A DNA stretch of 64,000 nucleotides. Source: Ophiodon elongatus (lineage: Eukaryota; Chordata; Actinopteri; Perciformes; Hexagrammidae). The position numbers were made by a program, and so were the translations under genes. Positions within the stretch are counted from its first letter, which is position 1. Each line of letters starts with the position of its first letter. The stretch spans positions 353,501 through 417,500 of the forward strand of contig JACSYO010000424.1 in the NCBI GenBank assembly GCA_016806645.1, given 5' to 3'. Positions 58,524-61,500 of this stretch are shown here, piece by piece. The notes below the pieces were generated by a model. The model ran no database searches, was not told where the DNA came from, and worked only from the letters and a program-made list of their open reading frames with translations.

Positions 58524-61500
58524 TACACTGTGTGTGTGTAATATATATATATATATAATTACACACACACACACAGTGTATATGTGTGTGGTTTGCTCAG
58601 TGTCGCTGTGTATTTGTGTGTCCTACTTACTGAATGTGTGATTTTCAACTTCCTGGTAATGGCTGTTCCTTTCCCCTGATGTGTCCTGTGAAAAATAAAT
58701 CTGAGTGGCCCATTCATGCCAGAGAAATCTAGCGTAAAATATGTCTGAAAAATGCTGCGCTATGGCAAAAGTGTTGCAGTGTCACTAGCAGTAATGTGAT
58801 CTGGTCTCCTCTCAGAAGTATTTGATTTCTCACTGTCTAATTAAGCATCAATGTACTCACTGCAATCTGGCTAATCTGCACTCCCCCATTAATTTGTATG
58901 CTCTCTCTCTTCATTTTCCTCCCTCTGTCTCCTCACTCCTCAAATCTGGGCGTTGTCTGTTTGATTCGCCTCCCGTTTCCTATCCCTGCTTCTTTTGATG
59001 TGCGCGTTTGATGTGCGGTGTGTGTGTGTGGTCAGATGACAGCCGGCCGCTGCCACACACTTCTCTCCCCTGTGACGGAGGAGTCAGGGGAGGAGGGCAC
59101 CAACAGTGAGGTCTCCTCTCCCCCTGCCTGCCGCTCCCCCTCCCCAGGGGCTAACGCTGACGCTCCTCTTAGCCAGGTACTGCAAACCCCGCCCTGGTTT
59201 CATTATCTGACCTGCCCAGCGTCCATACTACCACTGTCTTTTTTCAATTTTACACCTCAAATTCTCAGTCATAAGAAACCATAACCTTTGCAGCAACAGA
59301 ATCTCCATCTTAATGAGTCACTGGCCAAATATTTAGTCTTAACATCTTCTGCTTGAAATGAGCAATGTGCCACTAGGACGAGGTTATTATCCTGTTTTCC
59401 AATGCAGATGAACATGTCTCAAAGATGTTTTTGTGCCTAATGACATTGCTGGATGCAAGGGTTTTCAAGTGAGCCTGCATTGGAATTATGATAATTATTA
59501 ACTTTTTTTTTCAGACTTAAATAAATAATTTCAGAATTAATATAAGATTTTAATACTAAATATTGCACATGTGACTCCATGACTTGTTAAGATGGACATG
59601 CTCACTCATCCCATCACCACCATCTGATTCCCTCCCCATCATCTCCACTATCAACACAGTGGATGTTTGAAACAGCTGGAGAGTTGCTGTGATGTCCCTG
59701 CTTTCCCTTTTTCATCAGCATTATGTTTGCAGATTTGTTTTGCTCACGAAAATTTGTTTGCCACATGCTTTTTTGCTGAGATTAAATGAATGAATGAATG
59801 AAAAAGTTGTCATTTTCTCAACATGGCTAATTTAACATAAAGTATCTTTTTTGTGTAATCTATGACTTCTAATGATGCAGCAGTGAGACAGAAGCTCTCT
59901 GTTGTTGTGTTTTCATTGTGTGATGTAAACGCAGTATGTTTTATCTTGTGACATGTCATGTGAGCCGAACTGTTGAAAGTAAACTAAAATCAATAAGGCA
60001 GTTGGAAAGTGATCAAAGGAAATTATCATGGGAACATTTTGAAACTAACCTGATTGGACTTCAGCCAACCAGATCTTAAATTCTAATTGATCTTGTCCTA
60101 GAACTGCCATAACCATTACTCCCTGGCATACTGAGTATAGTCACATTTCAGTTTAAACTACAAACCCTTCAATTAGAGAACTACAACAGGTTGAAGACAT
60201 TTTTATTTAACTCTCGATATTAGTTTATATCTATATGTTCTTTACTGTATATACCGCAAATGTGGGCATATTTCCTCCAAATGTGGCTGTTCAAATTAAT
60301 TGTTGACAGTACGTTTGAGGACATATGAGAACCATATATTTGACATCGCTCTCACACACTAGTGAGGCCTACACTCACTGTGTCGTTGTGCCACAGGGCC
60401 GAGGTGCCTTGAGTCGAGCGCCCCTCCGGGAGCTGTACGACCCGTCTATGGAGACCAGTGCTGCCAACCTGGATGACCTGCAGAGATCCTGGGAAACACT
60501 CAAGAACGTGGTACAGCACAGCATCAGCTCCTATGAACTTAATTCATTAAGAAATATATACAAGTATAAGCATATAATATATGTGTTATGTTCCCATATG
60601 CCACGGCTAGAAAAGTATGACGTAGATAGTAAAAAACTGTTTTAGAGATTTAGATTCAAGAAATCCTCGTGGCTTACTGTGAACTCAGCACAATTCATAG
60701 TTGAAGTTTTAGGATTCGGGATACTTTAATCACAAAATCAGATCAGTGTATCTTAAGCAAGAGGACACCAGTGCCAAAATTGAAACTGATATTAAATTAA
60801 AATTATAATATTCCTCCTCTACCACACATCATAAGATAAATTATGACACAGTGGACTTCTTCTTCTCCAGTTACCATCTTGATTTTTCCATTATTCATTT
60901 CTTTCTTTTTTTCTTTCCACCCTTTCACTCTGGCCACAGATAAGCGAGAAGCAGAAGAGTCTGTACGAGGCTCTTGAGCGGCAGCAACACTACCAGGAGT
61001 CCCTCCAGTCCATTTCCACCAAGATGGAATCCATTGAGGGAGCGCTCAACGAGGGCCTGGAGCCCAGCAAGAGCCCCGAGAGCCAGATGGCTGCACACCA
61101 GGTGAGAGCGAGGGGGACAGAGGGGTCTGGAGATATTGGGGATGTTGTGTTTGTTTGTGTGTGTGATAGAGAAAGAGAGAGGAAGAGTGCAGTATTGATA
61201 ACATTGAAAGTAATAGTACAAAAAAAAATCTCAAAGCTGACAAAGGACAAGCCTGCTCTGAGAAAACAGAATGATTGAGGGGTTTAATATTGCACTAGCT
61301 AGTGCAATGCTTGCACAGACTGCATGGCACTGTTCTCCGTTGCCATGCCAACTTCACAGTGACAGCTGTTAGAGCTCCTTTTTGTAACACTAATGTCAGG
61401 TAATTTGGACAAACCCTATTTTAATGCATTGTTATGAATTAATAATTTAATTTATTTTAAATTCCTTCTTCTTTAAATCTTTTTTTTTTTTCCAGATCAT

